DNA of 64,000 nt. Origin: Streptomyces sp. PKU-EA00015. Its GTDB lineage: Bacteria; Actinomycetota; Actinomycetes; Streptomycetales; Streptomycetaceae. Shown piece after piece: positions 60,821 through 64,000 of this stretch. The stretch's first letter is position 1. Every line of letters begins with the position of its first letter. The DNA is taken from positions 1 through 64,000 of the forward strand of contig NZ_JABZEE010000051.1 of NCBI RefSeq assembly GCF_013387495.1, read 5' to 3'. The notes under the pieces are model-generated. The model saw nothing but the letters and a program-made list of their open reading frames with translations. It made no database searches and was not told the origin of the DNA. Position numbers and translations under genes: made by a program.

Positions 60821-61771
60821 TCACGCCCAGAGCTGGCCCTGCAGCGTCTCGATCGCCTCTTCCGTCGTCTTCGCCGTGTAGACGCCCGTCGACAGGTACT
60901 TCCACCCGCCGTCCGCCACCACGAACACGATGTCCGCCTGCTCGCCCGCCTTGACGGCCTTCCTGCCGACGCCGATCGCGGCGTGCAGGGCCGCGCCCGT
61001 GGAGACGCCCGCGAAGATGCCCTCCTGCTGGAGGAGTTCGCGGGTACGGGTGACCGCGTCCGCGGAGCCGACCGAGAAGCGGGTGGTCAGCACGGACGCG
61101 TCGTAGAGCTCGGGGACGAAACCCTCGTCCAGGTTGCGCAGACCGTAGACGAGGTCGTCGTAGCGCGGCTCGGCGGCGACGATCTTGATGTCCGGCTTGT
61201 TCTCGCGCAGGTAGCGGCCGACGCCCATCAGCGTGCCCGTCGTGCCGAGGCCCGCCACGAAGTGGGTGACCGACGGCAGGTCGGCGAGGATCTCGGGGCC
61301 GGTGGTCGCGTAGTGCGCGCCCGCGTTGTCCGGGTTGCCGTACTGGTAGAGCATCACCCACGACGGGTTCTGCTCGGCGAGCTCCTTGGCGACGCGTACC
61401 GCCGTGTTGGAGCCGCCCGCCGCGGGGGACGAGATGATCTCGGCGCCCCACATCGCGAGCAGGTCCCGGCGCTCCTGGGAGGTGTTCTCCGGCATGACGC
61501 AGACGATGTGGTAGCCCTTGAGCTTGGCCGCCATCGCCAGCGAGATGCCGGTGTTGCCGCTGGTCGGTTCGAGGATGGTGCAGCCGGGGGTGAGCCGGCC
61601 GTCCTTCTCCGCCTGCTCGACCATGTGGAGCGCGGGGCGGTCCTTGATCGAGCCGGTCGGGTTGCGGTCCTCCAGCTTGGCCCAGATGCGGACGTCCTCG
61701 GACGGGGACAGCCGCGGGAGCCGCACCAGCGGCGTGTTGCCGACGGCGGCGAGCGGGGAGTCGTAACGCAT
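60821..61771 (-). CDS. cysM: Cysteine synthase CysM (thiocarboxylate-dependent type)
   Basis: PLP enzyme of 316 residues, with the PLP-binding Lys in NPTGSIKDRPA, the phosphate loop GLGTTGTLMG and substrate loop EPTSGNTGISL. Placement five bases after cysO suggests the sulfur donor is CysO thiocarboxylate with O-phosphoserine, as in mycobacteria, rather than free sulfide. Confidence 0.93.
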   Translation of the reverse strand: MRYDSPLAAVGNTPLVRLPRLSPSEDVRIWAKLEDRNPTGSIKDRPALHMVEQAEKDGRLTPGCTILEPTSGNTGISLAMAAKLKGYHIVCVMPENTSQERRDLLAMWGAEIISSPAAGGSNTAVRVAKELAEQNPSWVMLYQYGNPDNAGAHYATTGPEILADLPSVTHFVAGLGTTGTLMGVGRYLRENKPDIKIVAAEPRYDDLVYGLRNLDEGFVPELYDASVLTTRFSVGSADAVTRTRELLQQEGIFAGVSTGAALHAAIGVGRKAVKAGEQADIVFVVADGGWKYLSTGVYTAKTTEEAIETLQGQLWA

Positions 61772-61776
61772 CAGGA

Positions 61777-62055
61777 TCAGACCATGCCGCCGGCGACGGC
61801 CGGCAGGATCGTCACGTTGTCGCCGTCGGACAGCTTGGTGGAGATGCCGTCGAGGAAGCGGACGTCCTCGTCGTTCAGGTAGACGTTGACGAAGCGGCGC
61901 AGCTGGTCGCCTTCGACGATGCGCTCCTTGATGCCGCTGTGCCGGGACTCGAGGTCTGCGAACAGCTCGGCGAGGGTGTCTCCACTGCCTTCGACGGCCT
62001 TGGCTCCGCCGGTGTAGGTGCGGAGGATGGTCGGGATGCGGACCTCGATGGCCAT
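61777..62055 (-). CDS. cysO: Sulfur-carrier protein CysO (MoaD/ThiS-like)
   Basis: Beta-grasp carrier of 92 residues, ending PAVAGGMV. The mature carrier should end in Gly-Gly, so two residues (Met-Val) must be removed. It delivers sulfur to CysM as a C-terminal thiocarboxylate. A cysteine-rich leader peptide gene lies upstream, and a hairpin (62102-62117) sits between leader and cysO. Confidence 0.92.
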   Translation of the reverse strand: MAIEVRIPTILRTYTGGAKAVEGSGDTLAELFADLESRHSGIKERIVEGDQLRRFVNVYLNDEDVRFLDGISTKLSDGDNVTILPAVAGGMV

Positions 62056-62143
62056 GACGTGGGCTCCTGTCGGAAGGTGGCGTAGGGGCGCGCGGCTGTG
62101 GCCCCCGCGCGAGGGGGTGCTGCTGGCGTGGTGCGCTCGTACG

Positions 62144-62260
62144 TCAGAACGCAGCGCGGGCCGTACACATCGCGCTGGCGAGGCGGCACAGGTCGACGTG
62201 CAGCCGCGCAACGAGCAGCAGGGTGCTCGGCGTCTTGTCGCTCACGTCGTGAAGAACCAT
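62144..62260 (-). CDS. Cysteine leader peptide upstream of cysO-cysM
   Basis: A 38-codon gene starting at ATG 62260 and ending TGA at 62144-62146. The protein includes RLHVDLCRLASAMC, the pattern of Streptomyces putative leader peptides before cysteine and sulfur genes. Two Cys codons could slow ribosomes when cysteine is short and change the downstream hairpin at 62102-62117. No strong ribosome-binding site is visible. Confidence 0.7.
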   Translation of the reverse strand: MVLHDVSDKTPSTLLLVARLHVDLCRLASAMCTARAAF

Positions 62261-62341
62261 GCGGTCATCGTATCGATTCCCGGTCCCGATCCTTGAGTGT
62301 GATCTCGCATATCGGACGGAAGTCGCTCAGGATGTGAACCA

Positions 62342-62377
62342 CACGGGCGGAACCCCTTGTCGGACGGCCCGCCCGTG
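62342..62377 (-). terminator. Terminator after mec
   Basis: Nine-base arms CACGGGCGG (62342-62350) and CCGCCCGTG (62369-62377), just after the mec stop. It suggests mec and cysO-cysM are separate transcripts. Confidence 0.65.
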
Positions 62378-62394
62378 CCACTGCCCTGTGCGTC

Positions 62395-62817
62395 TCAGTA
62401 CGCCTCGACGACCTTGACGTCCTCTTCGGTGATCTCGCCGTCCACGATGCGGAACGAGCGGAACTGGAAGGGGCCCGCGTCGTCGGTGTCGGCGGTGGAG
62501 ACGAGGACGTAGTGGGCACCGGGCTCGTTCGCGTAGCTGATGTCGGTGCGCGAGGGGTACGCCTCGGTCGCGGTGTGCGAGTGGTAGATGATCACCGGCT
62601 CCTCGTCGTTGTCGTCCAGCTCGCGGTAGAGCTTGAGGAGGTCGGCCGAGTCGAACTCGTAGAACGTCGGCGAGCGGGCCGCGTTCAGCATCGGGATGAA
62701 GCGCTCGGGGCGGCCGGAGCCCTCCGGGCCGGCGACGACTCCGCAGGCCTCGTCGGGGTGGTCCGCGCGGGCGTGGGCGACGATCTGGTCGAACAGGGCC
62801 CGGGTGATGGTCAGCAT
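62395..62817 (-). CDS. mec: JAMM-family metalloprotease (Mec, M67)
   Basis: Zinc peptidase of 140 residues with Glu in DEACGVVAG and the HSH-x7-S-x2-D motif in YHSHTATEAYPSRTD. In mycobacteria Mec releases cysteine from the CysO-cysteine adduct. It may also trim the two extra CysO residues. It lies upstream of cysO on the same strand, separated by a terminator and a leader peptide. Confidence 0.92.
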   Translation of the reverse strand: MLTITRALFDQIVAHARADHPDEACGVVAGPEGSGRPERFIPMLNAARSPTFYEFDSADLLKLYRELDDNDEEPVIIYHSHTATEAYPSRTDISYANEPGAHYVLVSTADTDDAGPFQFRSFRIVDGEITEEDVKVVEAY

Positions 62818-62837
62818 GAGCGACAGGATAAACAGAC

Positions 62838-62874
62838 GGGCCGCCGCGTACCGAGGAGTGGTACGCGGCGGCCC
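62838..62874 (-). terminator. Terminator after the permease gene
   Basis: Perfect 15-base arms (62838-62852 and 62860-62874), seven-base loop, between permease and mec. Confidence 0.82.
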
Positions 62875-62892
62875 GGATGCTGGACGGAACCC

Positions 62893-64000
62893 TTACGAGC
62901 GCTTGGCGAAGGCCGCGCCCTCGGGGTTGCGGCTCTTGAGCACCAGGTAGGAGACGCCGAGGATCAGACCCCAGAGCGGGGCGCAGTACAGCGAGAGCCG
63001 GGCGTCCTTGTCGATGCCCATCATCACGATCACCATGCCGATGAAGGCGAGGGCGAACCAGCTGGTGAAGGGGGCGCCGGGCGCCTTGAAGGTCGACTCG
63101 GGCAGTTCGCCGCGGTTGGCCTTGGCCCGGTAGCGGATCTGGCTGACCAGGATCATGATCCAGGCCCACATGCCGGAGATCGTGGCGAAGGAGACGACCA
63201 TCTCGAACGCCTTGCCGGGCCACTGGTAGTTGATCCAGACGCCGAACATCATCAGCAGTGCCGAGAAGGTGGTGCCGATGAGCGGGGTGCCGCTGCTGGT
63301 CAGGCGGGTGAAGATCTTCGGGCCCTGGTTGTTGAGCGCGAGGTCGCGCAGCATCCGGCCGGTGGAGTACATGCCGGAGTTGCAGGACGACAGGGCCGCG
63401 GTGAGCACGACGAAGTTGACGATGCCCGCGCCGACGGCGAGGCCCATCTTGTCGAAGGCGGCGACGAACGGGGAGACGCCCGGCTGGAAGTTGGTCCAGG
63501 AGACGACCGACAGGATCATGATCAGGGCGCCGACGTAGAAGACGGCGATACGCCACGGCACGGTGTTGATGGCCTTGGGCAGCGTCTTCTCCGGGTCCTT
63601 GGACTCGCCGGCGGTGACGCCGACCAGCTCGACCGCGAGGAAGGCGAACATGACGATCTGCAGGGTCATCAGCGTGCCGCCGATGCCCTTGGGGAAGAAG
63701 CCGCCGTCGGCCCACAGGTGGGTGACCGACGCGGTCTCACCGGCGTCGGAGAAGCCGAGGGTGAGGATGCCGAGGCAGATCAGGATCATGCCGATGATGG
63801 CGGTGACCTTGACCATCGAGAACCAGAACTCGAGCTCGCCGAAGAGCTTCACGGAGATCAGGTTCGCGCCGTAGAGGATGATCGTGAAGATCAGCGCCGA
63901 GACCCATTGCGGGATGTCGAACCAGTACGTCATGTACTGGGCGGCCGCCGTGACCTCGGTCATTCCGGTGACGACCCAGAAGAGCCAGTACGTCCAGCCG
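62893..64000 (-). CDS. Amino-acid permease (APC family), 5' end beyond the window
   Basis: C-terminal 369 residues or so of an amino-acid/polyamine/cation permease of the AnsP/CycA/GabP type. About nine transmembrane segments are visible; GWTYWLFWVVTGMTEVTA is the tract at the window edge, and EFWFSMVKVTAIIGMI follows. The reading frame stays open to base 64000, so the start is outside. Substrate could be a neutral amino acid, GABA or D-serine. Confidence 0.92.
   Translation of the reverse strand, partial: GWTYWLFWVVTGMTEVTAAAQYMTYWFDIPQWVSALIFTIILYGANLISVKLFGELEFWFSMVKVTAIIGMILICLGILTLGFSDAGETASVTHLWADGGFFPKGIGGTLMTLQIVMFAFLAVELVGVTAGESKDPEKTLPKAINTVPWRIAVFYVGALIMILSVVSWTNFQPGVSPFVAAFDKMGLAVGAGIVNFVVLTAALSSCNSGMYSTGRMLRDLALNNQGPKIFTRLTSSGTPLIGTTFSALLMMFGVWINYQWPGKAFEMVVSFATISGMWAWIMILVSQIRYRAKANRGELPESTFKAPGAPFTSWFALAFIGMVIVMMGIDKDARLSLYCAPLWGLILGVSYLVLKSRNPEGAAFAKRS

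Noticed and set aside
62098..62337. Plus-strand small gene opposite the cysteine leader region
   Set aside because: It has no ribosome-binding site and no plausible protein features; the minus-strand leader explains the region.

Overview
The window reads as core chromosome of a Streptomyces or a very close relative. The DNA is very GC-rich with strong third-position GC bias, and the genes are typical of that group: class E and class F sortases, a DUF445 protein, a ROK regulator, an AA10 chitin oxidase, the N-acetylglucosamine PTS with DasR-like operators, rph-rdgB, and a mec / cysO-cysM sulfur module. No rRNA, CRISPR array, transposase, integrase or phage structural gene was seen.

Layout. 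1-6.3 kb: the 3' end of one tRNA-Lys, a secreted phospholipase A2, a NarL-type two-component pair, an AA10 lytic polysaccharide monooxygenase under DasR-like operators, an SPFH protein, an NlpC/P60-type secreted protein and a complete tRNA-Lys(CUU). 6.4-22.2 kb: a secreted DNRLRE-haloperoxidase-like protein with a small companion, a class F sortase coupled to a membrane-anchored secreted protein, a HAD-IIA phosphatase, a decayed GntR locus, an LAXTG cell-wall protein, a divergent ROK / Gfo-Idh-MocA / UPF0303 block, an FAH-family enzyme, a YidC-like insertase, an orphan sugar-binding lipoprotein, a class E sortase and a SEC-C protein. 22.2-29.4 kb: an accessory stretch with a PLD nuclease-helicase-DUF3427 protein, a flavoprotein/XRE divergent pair and a run of small, mostly unrecognised genes. 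29.4-36.1 kb: a LysR regulator divergent from an amino-acid-type ABC transporter, followed by an FAD oxidase and a YunG-alpha/beta hydrolase fusion. 36.1-48.8 kb: secreted and membrane proteins, an ABC-2 transporter operon, a class A penicillin-binding protein, and a Gdx-type SMR exporter preceded by what looks like a guanidine-III riboswitch. 48.8-64 kb: bcp, two tandem HNH nuclease genes abutting tRNA-Leu(UAG), rdgB, a lipoprotein, rph, nagF / nagE1 / nagE2, a very large membrane protein, an MBL hydrolase, a membrane-tethered PemK-like protein, cysM-cysO with a cysteine leader peptide, mec, and a partial amino-acid permease.

How the genes work together. The LPMO and the GlcNAc PTS carry the same operator type, which links chitin cleavage to uptake of its monomer under one regulator encoded elsewhere. 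The cysO-cysM pair with mec forms a protein-thiocarboxylate route to cysteine. Two sortases and an LAXTG substrate point to active cell-wall anchoring. Gene starts were chosen by ribosome-binding-site match, signal-peptide position and stop/start overlaps. Family names come from recall of motifs, not from a database search.
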